Below are positions 1-11,160 of a DNA stretch of 64,000 nt, piece after piece. The position numbers and the translations under genes were made by a program. The first letter of the stretch is position 1. Every line of letters starts with the position of its first letter. The notes under the pieces were generated by a model. It worked only from the letters and a program-made list of their open reading frames with translations, was not told the DNA's origin and did not search any database. The stretch is taken from assembly GCA_039583875.1 (NCBI GenBank), contig CM077158.1, positions 121,765,900 to 121,829,899 of the forward strand, read 5' to 3'. Source of the stretch: Platanthera guangdongensis. Its lineage: Eukaryota; Streptophyta; Magnoliopsida; Asparagales; Orchidaceae.

Positions 1-1
1 G

Positions 2-2233
2 AAAGAGTGTGGTATTGTATCACAGCTCACTCCACCTAGAACACCACAATATAATGGTGTGTCTGAGAGGAGAAATCGTACACTGTTAGACATGGTACGT
101 TCGATGATGAGTCATGCAGACTTGCCTGTTTCCTTTTGGGGTTTTGCTTTAGAGACTGCTGCAATGACATTGAATCGCGCTCCAACGAAAACGGTTCTGA
201 AGACACCATATGAGATATGGACTGGGAAGCGTCCTAGTATGTCGTTCATTAAAATTTAGGGCTGTGAGGCATACGTGAGACGTCAAATGTCTGACAAGCT
301 GGAACCCAAATCGGATAAATGTTATCTGGTGGGATATCCTAAGGAAACGAAAGGGTATTACTTTTACATACCGTCTGAGGGCAAAGTGTTTGTCGCAAGG
401 ACTGGTGTCTTCTTGGAGAAAGAGTTCTTATCAAGAAAGACTGAAAAGGTAGAGCTTGAAGAAGTTCAAGAACCACATGTAGTGAATGAACCGGAATTGG
501 ATTCTGAGACAGGACTACAAGATGTTGTAGCTAGAGAACCTGCTCAAGGAACACAAGTCCTACGTAGATCTGGTAGACCGAGGTTTGAGCCTGAGAGATA
601 TGGATTTCTCGTGTCTCAAATAGGTAATGTGTTGCTTATGGATCATGATGATGAACCAGCAACCTACCAAGAGGCTATGAATGGACCGGACTCCGACAAA
701 TGGCTTGAGGCTATGAAATTCGAAATGGACTCCATGTATGCAAACCAAGTTTGGAACTTGGTGGAACCACCTGAAGGGGTACGACCCATAGGGTGCAAGT
801 GGGTCTTCAAGAAGAAGACCGACATGGATGGGAATGTACATACATTCAAAGGGCGACTGGTGGCTAAGGGTTTCAAGCAAATTCATGGTATTGACTATGA
901 TGAGACTTTTTCCCCTGTTGCCATGGTAAAGTCAATAAGGATATTGCTTGCTGTTGCTGCGTATTATGACTACGAGATCTGGCAGATGGATGTCAAAACG
1001 GCTTTCCTTAATGGAAACCTCCTTGAGGAAGTGTATATGACACAACCCGAGGGTTTTGTATCGCCAGATGAAGCCACTAAAATATGCAAGCTGAATAAGT
1101 CCATTTATGGACTGAAACAGGCCTCTCGAAGTTGGAATCTTCGTTTTGATGAGAAAATCAAAGAGTTTGGTTTCATCAAGAATGAAGATGAGCCTTGTGT
1201 TTACAAGCGAATCAGTGGGAGTATTGTTGTCTTCCTGATATTGTATGTAGATGACATACTGTTGATTGAGAATGACATTCCTACCCTGAAAGTTGTTAAG
1301 AACAACCTAGGGAACTACTTTTCAATGAAGGATTTGGGTGAAGCGACTTATATACTCGGTATTAAGATCTATAGAGATAGATCGAAGAAGTTGCTGGGTT
1401 TGACCCAGAGTACGTACATCGAAAAGGTGTTGAAGCGGTTCAACATGCTTGAGTCCAAGAAAGGATTTTTGCCCATGTCTCATGGTGTGAATCTCTCTAA
1501 GGACCAGTGTCCAAAGTCTTGTGAAGATAAGGACCGCATGAAGTTGATTCCATATGCTTCGGCAATTGGATCAATCATGTACGCGATGTTATGTACTCGA
1601 CCCGATGTCTCCTTTGCTTTGAGCATGACTAGCAGGTATCAATCAGACCCCGGTGAGTGTCACTGGATTGCAGTCAAGAATGTCCTGAAGTACTTGAGAA
1701 GGACTAAGGATGTGTTCTTGGTGTATGGTGGAGAGGAAGAGCTCGTTGTAAGTGGTTACATGGATGCTAGCTTCCAAACTGATCGAGACGACTCCAAGTC
1801 TCAGTCAGGTTTTGTGTTTTGCCTGAAAGGAGGAGCTGTGAGCTGGAAAAGTTCCAAGCAAGAGACAGTTGTTGATTCTACAACAGAGGCCGAGTATATC
1901 GCCGCAGCTAATGCAGCGAAGGAGGCTGTATAGAATAGGAAATTCATCGGCGAGCTTGATGTAGTTCCTAGCATTGTTGGTCCCGTAGTTCTCTACTGTG
2001 ATAACAATGGTGCAATTGCACAATCTAAGGAACCTAGATCCCATCAGCGCTCCAAGCACATACTTCGGCGGTTTCATCTTATTTGTGAGATTGTCGAACG
2101 AGGAGATGTGAACATTTGCAGAGTGCCGACTGAGGAAAATATTGCGGATCCGCTGACAAAGCCTCTCGCGCAGAGAAAGCATGATGGTCATACTAGATCG
2201 ATGGGTATACGATACCTAAATGATCAACTCTAG
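2..2233 (+). pseudogene. COP1 pol fragment: integrase end, reverse transcriptase, RNase H
   Basis: One frame from nucleotide 2 to the TAG at 2231-2233, about 743 codons, enters in the integrase core. The catalytic Glu lies in the GVSERRN motif near codon 22. Copia RT follows with WQMDVKTAFLNG near 980-1015 and the YVDD catalytic motif at 1244-1255, then RNase H with TEAEY near 1885 and a C-terminal ADPLTKPL. Two in-frame TAG codons interrupt it, at 257-259 and 1931-1933, both where the family has Trp (TGG). The remaining frame is intact, so the copy is fairly young but not functional. The family reaction is reverse transcription and integration of element RNA in cytoplasmic particles. Lineage within copia is not assigned. 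Confidence 0.92.
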
Positions 2234-3190
2234 CGAGAATCTTGTGGATTGCATGTAAATATGTATTTTGTTGGCTATTTGTTCATATGATGAACATTGT
2301 ACCTAGTTTTTCTCTTACAATTAATGACAAGTTCTTTTATTATGAGTTTTTCTATATGATAGTTAAATGTTAACATAATAGATACCCTTAGAATGTTCGC
2401 TTCCGTGGGACATCAAGTACGTGACTTGAATGTGAGAGCCTATGATTTATTTGAAGCTTCATTCTTAAAGGTCCCTGGTTGAGTATCATCATAGAAGCTA
2501 AGGGTGATGATGGTACATGAAGACTAGCACGTGCGTTGACTGATGACTGGTTCTCACAGGTCATGATATTGTGATATCAAGTCATCACGTGGGTGCTTGT
2601 TAGTGAACAAGTTGTACTGGATAGACCCAACCTGAGACTACTCTGTGGATTGTCATCCAATCGTGTCACGAGTAGGTCTCAATTGACAATGGTGTTGTGG
2701 TCCTTTGACCTGAAGTCACAGCATTCATCAAGTGAGGAAGAGCGTGCTTTGATGTCATCTAAAGTCTTCCTTGAGAAAGGTTGATGATAATGGTGGTTGT
2801 TGGGCATGTTACGAATCATTTAGGCATTTGTGTGTGTGCAGATATGGAATTTGTCCTCCTGTATGACAGGAGTTGCATCCATGGGCCCCTTGATGGAACT
2901 AGACTGAGAAATGCATGGCCATGCTTGGTTGAGTCAATATGTGATATTGGACTCACCATTCTCTGGAAGTCCGTCCTGGATTAAGAAAACTTGGATTGAG
3001 CTATCACGAGGGTGACACGGTCCATGCCTCTAGTTCTTTCCGGATGTAAGGGACAAAGGGACAAAGACAACGCTGGTACATTGGTCATAAAGGCTTATGA
3101 GTTATAAACTCTTATTGCTTGGGGAGCAATGATGCATTGCTAGATGCCGCTCATTGTTTGTGAGGTTTTTTCTTTGATACTTTCGAGATC
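2234..3190 (+). other. COP1 noncoding segment between RNase H and polypurine tract
   Basis: About 950 bp with no frame resembling gag-pol. Short open stretches here (for example 2593-2784) have no family features. Long 3' noncoding segments before the LTR occur in several plant copia lineages. I see no tandem repeat or inserted element in it. Confidence 0.6.
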
Positions 3191-3201
3191 AAGTGGGAGT
3201 C
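3191..3201 (+). other. COP1 polypurine tract
   Basis: The purine run AAGTGGGAG (3191-3199) lies two bases before the LTR start at 3202. This is the expected position of the plus-strand primer for reverse transcription. Confidence 0.75.
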
Positions 3202-3417
3202 TGTTGGAGTTACCATGGTGATCTGGAAGTGATCAAACATGTAATCTCACTGCCAACGCGATATGAGTCTGCAGGGTCGCACATAAGAGATGTGGAGAAG
3301 TTGGATGATTGACTGTGTTGGTAAAGGTTACCAATCACCGACCTGAATGGGGTTTTGGGCAAAGTGTTGCCTTAAAGAAGAGTCGGGTTGGGCGAGGTAT
3401 CGCCTTGGAGGATTGGT

Positions 3418-3735
3418 GTTCGGATTCTCACCGATCGACGAGAATCGTCGAGAAGTGTTCTCTGATTCTCGCCGATCGACGAGAATCGTCGACTCTGTTC
3501 GACGTGTATCGTCGGTGATTCTCGACGATCGACGAGAATCGTCAGCCTACGATTCGACGTGAATCGTCGGGCATTCTCGCCGATTGATTCTCGCCGAATC
3601 TGCTGGTTATTCCCGCTGACTGATTCTCACCGACTGGTTCTCACTGATCCTAGCCGATACTCGCCGATTCTTAGTGATTCTCGACGATCGATTCTCACCG
3701 ATCGGCTGGTGATTCTCGCCGATTCTGGAACCCTT
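3418..3735 (+). repeat. Degenerate short-motif array in COP1 LTR (GATTCTCGCCGATCGACGAG-like)
   Basis: The string GATTCTCRCCGATCG and its partly complementary partner CGACGAGAATCGTCG recur many times with spacings of about 20-45 bp. The half-motifs are inverted copies of each other, so the array is rich in short hairpins. It lies in U3 just upstream of the LTR TATA box. Confidence 0.8.
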
Positions 3736-3789
3736 ATTCTTGGGTGGTCTGCGGATAGCGATACTCATAAGTTTATTTTATACCTTTGG

Positions 3790-3798
3790 TATAAATAG
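3790..3798 (+). promoter_or_regulatory. COP1 LTR TATA box
   Basis: TATAAATAG lies inside the LTR, downstream of the motif array, in the position expected for the element promoter at the U3/R border. Confidence 0.7.
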
Positions 3799-4314
3799 AA
3801 CACTTAGGGTTTTTCGGTATATACATCTTCTGATCGAATAGAAACCCGCGACGGAAGAGTTCCGTTCCGCGATCGTTCCGCCGATACCGAATCCCGCCGC
3901 CGACGGAAGGGTTCCGCCGCCGTGTTCGCTCCGTCGACCTCCTCTTATCCGGCGATCGTCGCTGGTGTTTCTCTTCCTGGCGCGGACCTAGCAGTCCGTG
4001 GAATAGCAAGGTGCGGTCATCGTTCTTCCCGATCTTCCGTGCGACGGATAGCTCGGTGTTCTCCCGCTCGTGTGGATTTCTGCAGAAACGTAGACATTAT
4101 TCCACGTAGAACTCGCCACTAGCAATAATAGAAAGTTTGGAGCATCTCCGTTGAGTTGTGACTCAACGCCACCGAGATAATTTTGGCCTAGTTGTTCGTT
4201 AACTTCTTGATTCAACTATCATGGCCCGATCCCATTTCTTTTTGGTTTTCTTGATGTTTTTTACTTTCCGCTGCGTGCACAAGCGTTGTGCCATCCTCAT
4301 AGAGAAACCCAACA

Positions 4315-6405
4315 GCAGAAGGAGAAGCCAAGTGCAGAACACCTTCGGCTGTTTGGATCAGCTTGCTATGTGCATGTCCTGGATGCTTCAAGGACAAAGC
4401 ATGATGCAAAGGCAAGGAAGTTTGTCTTTGTTTGCTATGATGAGCGGAAGAATGGATTGAAGTGCATGGATCCTGCGACGAAGAAGTTTATTATATCAAG
4501 AGATGTGGTATTTGACAAACTGACATCCTATGGAGGTGGGTCGGTTGATCTAACAGAGAGCAAGGTTGATGAAGAGCAGAAGGTGGCTGCTGAAGTTTTG
4601 GAAGAGGAGCTTGTTGAATCACCAACAACTCCTGTTGCTTCAAGCTCTGGTGCTGAGGCTTCTGGCTCAGGAAGCAGGGGAGCATTGCTCAAAGGTCGCC
4701 CAAAGTTGGAGTTGAGCCTGAAGAATCAACGGAGGTGGTGAGCAAGGAGCAGACCCTTCAGAGATCAAAGAGGGTTGTCAAGCCACCAGCTCGATATTGT
4801 GATGGGAATGTATTGAGTTTTGTCTCTTGCTTCTTTGCAGGTCCTCTGGATGAGCGAGAACCTGCAAACTTCAATGAGGCCACTGTAGTAAAGGAGTGGG
4901 ATGATGCCATGAAAGAGGAGATTGCTGCTCTCAAGAAGAATGAAACCTGGGACCTTGTGCCCAAGGTTGATGGCATTACTCCAGTGACTTGCAAGTGGGT
5001 GTTCAAGTTGAAGAAGAAGGCTGATGGGAGCATTGATAGATACAAAGCTCACCTTGTTGCTCGAGCATTATCTCAACAGTATAGAGAAGACTCTGAGGAG
5101 ACATTTAGTTCAGTTGCAAAGATGACTTCGGTTCAGTTGGTGATCGCCTTGGCTGCTTGCAAGGGATGGAGAATGTGGCAGCTTGATGTGAAGAATGATT
5201 TTATTTACGAAGAAATTGACAAGGACATCTTCATTGATCAACCACTCAGTTTTGTTTTTGAAGTTCATCCGGACTATGTCTGCAAGCTCAGGAAGGCTCT
5301 CTATGGTTTGAAGCAAGCTCCAAGAGCTTAGTATGGGAAGATAGTGGAATATCTTCAATTCTATGGATATCTTGCTTCCAACTCGGATTCAAGCTTGTTC
5401 ATCAAGAAGAAGGGGGAGCTTCAAGTCTTGGTCCTGCTGTATGTTGATGATATGATCATCACAGGGAATTCAAAGGAGGAGGTGGCTAGGCTCAGGGCTG
5501 AGCTAGCTATTCGCTTTAAGATAAAAGACTTGGGAGAGCTTCATCACTTTCTTGGTCTTGAAGTGGAGAGGAAGGAGAGCGGGATACTCATTTGCCAGAA
5601 AGGATATGCGGGTCGCATTGTGAATCGATTCGGTATGGGCAAAGGGAAGAGTTGCTCTACGCCTCGGGATCTTGGTCTGTAGCTTCGACGAGATGAAGAA
5701 AGGATTCTTCCTGATCCCTTGGTGTTCCGAGCACTAGTGGGGAGATTGATCTACTTGACGATTACAAGGGCAGACATTGCTTACGCTGTTGGCCGAGTAA
5801 GTCGGTTTATAGCAGAGCCAATGAAGTCTCATCTTGTAGCGGCAATGAACATCTTAAAGTATGTCAAGGCAACTTCTGATATCGGACTCCTCTATAGAAG
5901 GGACACAGTGTTTTCCTTGCTTGGATACACAGATGCTGATTATGTTGGTGACTCGGATGATCGAAGATCAACTTCGGGTTATGTGTTTACTTGTGGATCA
6001 GCTTGCATCTCGTGGTGTAGCAAGAAACAAGACTCAGTGTCTGTGTTTACTACGGAAGCAGAGTATAAAGCTTCAGCCTTGGCTGCTCGGGAAGCCATCT
6101 GGTTGAGTAGTCTTGTAGAGGATGTTCATGAGGAAGTACAAGGTCCCACATTACTCCGGGCTGAGAATGAGAGTGCTCTCAAACTAGTAAACAATCTAGT
6201 GTGTCACGCAAGGACCAAGCATATTGAGATCGAGCACCACTTCATAAGGGAGAAGGTGTTGGAGGAATCTCTTGTGGTTGGGCATGTTTGGAGTGAAGAT
6301 AAACTTACTGACATCTTCACGAAGCCACTGTCGAAGGGGACATTTCAACGGTTACGAGGGTTGCTGGGCTTGATTACCACTTCTCACTTCAAGGGGGAGT
6401 GTTGA
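4315..6405 (+). pseudogene. COP2a pol fragment: integrase linker, RT, RNase H
   Basis: The frame opens in the linker (SACYVHVLDASRTKHDAK), loses one G near 4678 that shifts the frame, and continues from about 4700 to the TGA at 6403-6405, which overlaps the LTR start. RT contains WQLDVKND and the YVDD motif at 5440-5451; RNase H has TEAEYKASALAAREA and the terminal DIFTKPLSKG. In-frame TAG codons at 5329-5331 (Trp in COP2b) and 5680-5682 (Lys in COP2b) interrupt it. The one-G deletion is also seen in COP2b but not in COP2c, consistent with a or b being copies of one already damaged element. Confidence 0.9.
6390..6399 (+). other. COP2a polypurine tract
   Basis: CAAGGGGGAG precedes the LTR start TGTTGAAATT at 6400. 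The same tract adjoins the LTRs of COP2b and, on the minus strand, COP2c. Confidence 0.8.
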
Positions 6406-8141
6406 AATTTGTGAAGTGAAAGTGGGTGATAGGGCAGGCCGGGCGGTCTGAGCGATCTGAGTCCGTAACCTGGGTGGACTGCTGGGTGCGGCCTAGGTGT
6501 CCTGGCTTGGGCTTGGTGGCTTGGCTGTTCTTGAGGAGCGGCCTGTGCGGCATGGTGTGCGGCCTGGGCGGACTGGTGTGCGATCTGGATGGTGTATGGC
6601 CAAGGAAATCTTGCAACTCGGGCATCGAGTGGAGCAACCTAAGCAGACTGTGTTGGTGGTCGGTTGGCGGTGCTCAAATTTATCTGCGGCCTTGCAGTTG
6701 GCCAGCTCTTGTGGTAACCGGGCGGATTGGGAGTTGTATCCGCAGTGTGTTGGAGGACTTGTATTTTGCGTCCGCGGAGTCCGCATTCGTGGACTGGCTT
6801 TGGAGATGGGTTTTTTCTTCTTGCCGAGCTCTCCATATTGCGATGGATGTCACATCCTTATGGCATACTGTCCTGTTGATTAGAGGTCTGGGTCTTTTGT
6901 GTCAGCCGTGTTCACTCCAGTTGCTTTATGGGCTGCTGGACTTGGTCATTTTCTGTGACAAGTCCATGGTGTCCGCAGAGTCTGTCGAGTCTGCTGTTGA
7001 CCCAGCGGACTTCCTGTTGGTCGTGGACTCGTGGCAGGCGGTGGTGTTGTTGTCGAGCTATGCGGACCGCCTCTTTGTCTGAGTAAAGTGCGCAGACTGA
7101 TACAGCATATGTTGTGGCTGTGTCCGTGTGCTGTGTTGAGTTGAGGACTGGTGCAGCATGAGTTGCGGTTGTGTCCGCGTGCTACTTTGAGTGGCAGTCT
7201 GGCGCTATGTTTGCGTTGGGCGGACTGGAATTGCACTTGTGTTGTGTGGGCTGGCATTGTGTCCGCATGGTGGCAGACTGACTTTGACCCAGCGCCTGGA
7301 GGATTGAAGTCTGGCCAAGTCCTTGCGGACTTGGCGGACTGGGTGGTGTTAGAGCACAAGCTGGGGCGGTGACTCTATTCACTAGGGTGGTGACCACACT
7401 ACTCACCTCGCCTATAAATAGACCCCCCGGCATATCTACAGTAACTGAGTGAACAGTAAGTGAGGGCTTGGTTAATTATTGCGGTCTGTTTTTTGCTGTC
7501 CGCGCGGGTTGAGTAGAGATAACTGTTTGCTGTTTGTAGGTTGCGCGACTAACACTGAGGAGCCAGGAGTTTGGTTTTGAATGCGGTCAGCATCAGTGAA
7601 GTTTGAGGTTTCAATCAGCGGTTTCAGTAGGTCGCTTCTGCGGCTTGTCAGTTTTCTCTGCTTCAGCTTTTCCAAGTTCAATAACCTGTCCGCCGAACTC
7701 GGTGGTCTAGGCGGTTTGTTCTTCAGTTTGGCAATAATATGTAGCAGCCAGCGAATAATGGTGTGTCCGCGCGACCTCGCGATCTAGGCGGACTCCGTGT
7801 TCTATTCATCTTCTAGCAGCAGCAGCAGCAGTTCGGGCAGGCTCGACGACTTTGCGGACTGGGCGGTCTCGGTGGTCTCCAGTTATGTCCGCTTGAATTG
7901 TTTGACTTGTGTTTGTTTTTCCTATATTCATGTGTACTGGCGAAATCATGTCTCGCCATGTATACCTCACTTTGTAAAGAAGAAATAAAAGAATGTATGA
8001 TCTTCTTGCCCCTGTGGTTGCATTTGGTTGATTAAGCTTGCTTTCCTGGTTTTTCGCATCATCAAGGTGTGATCTTGATAGTTCTGAGGATATTAATTTG
8101 GCATTAGGATATCTAGTTGACCACCTTGATAAAATTCAACA
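6400..8141 (+). repeat. COP2a 3' LTR (1742 bp)
   Basis: It begins TGTTGAAATTTGTGAAGTG and ends AAAATTCAACA, inverted ends matching those of the COP2b and COP2c LTRs. It is unusually dense in the short motif AGTCCGC or its complement GCGGACT. A TATA box lies at 7413-7420 and an AGC trinucleotide run near 7812-7831. Open frames of about 220 codons in its first 700 bp lack an ATG start and are not conserved in COP2c, so I treat them as chance. Confidence 0.9.
7413..7420 (+). promoter_or_regulatory. COP2a LTR TATA box
   Basis: TATAAATA, in the same LTR position as the minus-strand boxes of COP2c at 53506-53513 and 59351-59358. The COP2b counterpart near 12168 is degraded to AATAAATA. Confidence 0.7.
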
Positions 8142-8702
8142 CGCACCCCTCGAGAGAGGATGACGTAAATCTCCCGGATTGGAGTGAAATCCAATAGAAT
8201 GGTTCATTACTTAAAGCGAGTTTTAGGTAGTCAAATACGAACGAGAGTCTGGTCTATTTTTCCTAACCGTAGTTTGGCACGTCTTCTAGAGAAGCGTGTT
8301 CAGTCTTTGGGAACCCCCATGGTCAAGACCTCTAACTTATTAAGTTTTAGTTTGTTATCGTATCTTTGATTAACTTATGCCGAGGTGATTCATGATCAAG
8401 TACTACCCCTTAACCATAGTTCAACCACTTCCATTTTGATCATTAGTAGTAGTCTTTTTTAATAGTTGCAAGTAATTTCCTTTTCCAATTTAGCAAACCA
8501 TAAATCCTTCGATAAAATAATAGCAATTAGTGTGAGTATAAGTACTCTACGGTTCTTCAATCTGAATACGACACTTGTGTCCCCTTGCTACAATTCGATA
8601 GGTATACTTGCCTTCATCAGATTGCTAGTTCGGATTTCTTTTCAAAACGGATTTGTAGACATCATGTTTTTGGCACTGTTGTCGGGGACTGACTTTACAT
8701 TG
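8142..8702 (+). repeat. ATH 5' LTR end and primer site, duplicated copy a
   Basis: About 520 bp ending near 8664, then a primer-binding-like TGGCACTGTTGTCGGGGA at 8671-8688. It aligns base for base (about 6 percent different by eye over one 120-bp stretch) with 12895-13079 joined to 22143-22521. At 8322-8326 it holds a single GTCAA, the unoccupied target site of GYP1. At about 8702 it stops abruptly and copia integrase sequence begins, with two shared bases (TT) at the joint. This is the breakpoint of the tandem duplication. Confidence 0.88.
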
Positions 8703-11160
8703 ATGACTACTCAAGATACACTTGAGTTTATTTCTTGAAGGAGAAGTCAGAAGCTTTCCAGGTGTTTGTGGAGTTCAAGGAGATAGTGGAAGGCCGGCTT
8801 GGCTTGCGGATCAAGAAACTTAGAACAAACAAGGTGGCGAGTTTGTCTCCTCCGAGTTTTCTAACTTCTGCAGGAAGTACGGGATCCAGAGAGAGCTTAA
8901 TTGTGCTCATACTCCACAACAAAATGGAGTAGTGGAGCAGAAGATCCGTCATCTGATGGAAACCTGCAAGTGTTGGCTTCATGCGAAAGACATTCCTAGG
9001 TCCTCCTAGGCAGAGGAGATGTCTTGTGCTTCTTATGTCATCAATCGGATGCCACTCAGCTCGATCAACATGATGTCTCCTTTTGAGATGTTGCTGAAGG
9101 AGAAGCCAAGTGCAGACACTTTCGGGTGTTTGGATCAGCTTGCTATGTGCATGTCCTGGATGCTTCAAGGACAAAGCATGATGCAAAGACAAGGAAGCTT
9201 GTCTTTGTTGGCTATGATGAGCGGAAGAAGGGATGGAAGTACATGGATCCTGCGACGAAGAAGATTATTATATCAAGAGATGTGGTCTTTGACAAACTGA
9301 CGTCCTATGGAGGTGGGTCGGTTGATCTACCAGAGAGCAAGGTTGATGAAGAGCAGAAGGTGGTTGCTGAAGTTTTGGAAGAGGAGCTTGTTGTATCACC
9401 AACAACTCCTGTTGATTCAAGCTCTGGTGCAGGGGAGCATTGCTCAAAGGTTGCCCGAAGTTGGAGTTGAGCCTGAAGAAGCAACGGAGGTGGTGAGCAA
9501 GGAGCAGACCCTTCAGAGATCAAAGAGGGTTGTCAAGCCACCAGCTCGATATTGTGATGGGAATGCAGTGAGTTTTGTCAACTGCTTCTTTTTAGGTCCT
9601 CTGGATGAGCGAGAACCTGCAAATATCAACGAGGCCACTGTAGTCAAGGAGTGGGATGATGCCATGAAAGAGGAGATTGCTGCTCTCAAGAAGAATGAAA
9701 CCTGGGACCTTGTGCCCAAGGTTGATGGCATTACTCAAGTGACTTGCAAGTGGGTGTTCAAGTTGAAGAAGAAGGCTGATGGGAGCATTGATAGATACAA
9801 AGCTCGCCTTGTTGCTCAAGGATTCTCTCAACAGTATGGAGAAGACTCTGAGGAGACATTTAGTCCAGTTGCAAAGATGACTTCAGTTCAGATGGTGATT
9901 GCCTTGACTGCTTGCAAGGGATGGAGAATGTGGCAGCTTGATGTGAAGAATGCTTTTCTTTAAGGAGAAATTGATAAGGACATCTTCATGGATCAACCAC
10001 TCGGTTTTGTTTCTGAAGTTCATCCGGACTATGTCTGCAAGCTCAGGAAGGCTCTCTATGGGTTGAAGCAAGCTCCAAGAGCTTGGTATGTGAAGATAGT
10101 GGAATACCTTAAATTCTACGGATATCTTACTTCCCACTCAGATTCAAGCTTGTTCATCAAGAAGAAGGGGGATCTTCAAGTCTTGGTCCTGCTGTATGTT
10201 GATGATATGTTCATCAAAGGGAATTCAGAGGAGGAGGTGGCTAGGCTCTGCGCTGAGCTAGCTATTCGCTTTGAGATGAAAGACTTGGTAGAGCTTCATC
10301 ACTTTCTTGGTCTTGAAGTGGAGAGGAAGGAGAGCGGGATACACATTTTCCAGAAAGGATATGCGGATCGCATTGTGAATCGATTCGGTATGGGCAAAGG
10401 GAAGTGTTGCTCTACCCCACTGGATCTTGGTCTGAAGCTTTGACGAGATGAAGGAAGGATTCTTCCTGATCCCTTGGTGTTCCGAGCTCTAGTAGGGAGC
10501 TTGATCTACTTGATGATTACAAGGGCAGACATTGCTTATGCTGTTGGCCGAGTAAGTTGGTTTATAGTAGAGCCAAGGAAGTCTTATCTGGTAGCGACAA
10601 AGAACATCTTGAAGTATGTCAAGGCAACTTCTGATATGGGACTCCTCTATAGAAGGGACACGGTGTTTTCCTTGCTTGGATACACGGATGCTGATTATGG
10701 TGGTGACTCGGATGATCGAAGATAACCTTCGGGTTATGTGTTCACTTGTCGATCAGCTTGCATCTCGTGGTGTAGCAAGAAACAAGGCTCAGTGTCTTTG
10801 TTTACTACGGAAGCAGAGTATAAGGCTTTGGCCTTAGCTGCTCGGGAAGCCATCTCATTGAGGAGGCTTGTAGAGGATGTTCATGAGGAAGTACAATGTC
10901 CCACTATACTCCGGGGTGATAATGAGAGTGCTCTCAAACTAGTAAACAATCCAGTGTGTCACGCAAGGACCAAGCATATTGAGATCGGGCACCACTTCAT
11001 AAGGGAGAAGGTGTTGGAGGAATCTCTTGTGGTCGGGCATGTTCAGAGTGAAGATAATATTACTGAAATCTTCACGAAGCCACTGTCGAAGGGGACATTT
11101 CAATAGTTACGAGTGTTGCTGGGCTTGATTACCACTTCTCACTTCAAGGGGGAGTGTTGA
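8703..11160 (+). pseudogene. COP2b integrase-RT-RNase H pseudogene
   Basis: The product would be the pol part of a copia polyprotein. The integrase piece reads DDYSRYT, then TGA at 8723-8725 (Trp in COP2c), a one-base loss near 8828, TAG at 9007-9009 (Trp in COP2c), a frameshift near 9115 and an internal deletion near 9432. RT follows in one frame with YVDD at 10195-10206. Further stops are at 9961-9963, 10441-10443, 10723-10725 and 11104-11106; the frame ends at TGA 11158-11160 overlapping the LTR. Apart from the lost G near 9432, most lesions differ from COP2a, so both copies decayed mainly after the duplication. Confidence 0.9.

Larger units (their letters stand above)
1..4314 (+). mobile_element. 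COP1: Ty1/copia retrotransposon, 3' part, 5' end outside window
   Basis: The sequence runs from the end of integrase through reverse transcriptase and RNase H, then about 1 kb of noncoding sequence, a polypurine tract and one LTR. The integrase-before-RT order defines the Ty1/copia superfamily. The LTR starts TGTTGG at 3202 and ends CCAACA at 4314, giving matching inverted ends. Immediately after it, at 4315, another copia element resumes in mid-integrase, so COP1 is nested inside COP2a. The left LTR, primer site, gag and protease lie outside the window, so the target duplication (GCAGA expected) cannot be verified. Confidence 0.9.
3202..4314 (+). repeat. COP1 3' LTR (1113 bp)
   Basis: It begins TGTTGGAGTT and ends ACCCAACA, with the TG...CA ends and the 5-bp inverted repeat TGTTG/CAACA of copia LTRs. 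A TATA box lies at 3790-3798. Upstream of it, 3418-3735 is a cluster of short degenerate repeats. The right border is fixed by comparison with COP2b and COP2c, which run uninterrupted through the corresponding integrase-linker site (near 9100). Confidence 0.85.
4315..8141 (+). mobile_element. COP2a: Ty1/copia element, right part; host of the COP1 insertion
   Basis: It resumes in the integrase linker after COP1 and continues through RT and RNase H to one LTR (6400-8141). COP2b and COP2c are the same family. Downstream of its LTR the sequence is the Athila-type LTR fragment 8142-8702, so COP2a lies in an ATH LTR. The same LTR/ATH junction recurs at 12894/12895, showing this block is one of two tandem copies. 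Confidence 0.9.

Noticed and set aside
6426..7082. 218-codon open frame at the start of the COP2a LTR, with a 224-codon counterpart at 11181-11855
   Set aside because: No ATG start, no domain features, located in U3, and not kept in the COP2c LTRs; similarity between the two copies follows from the tandem duplication.
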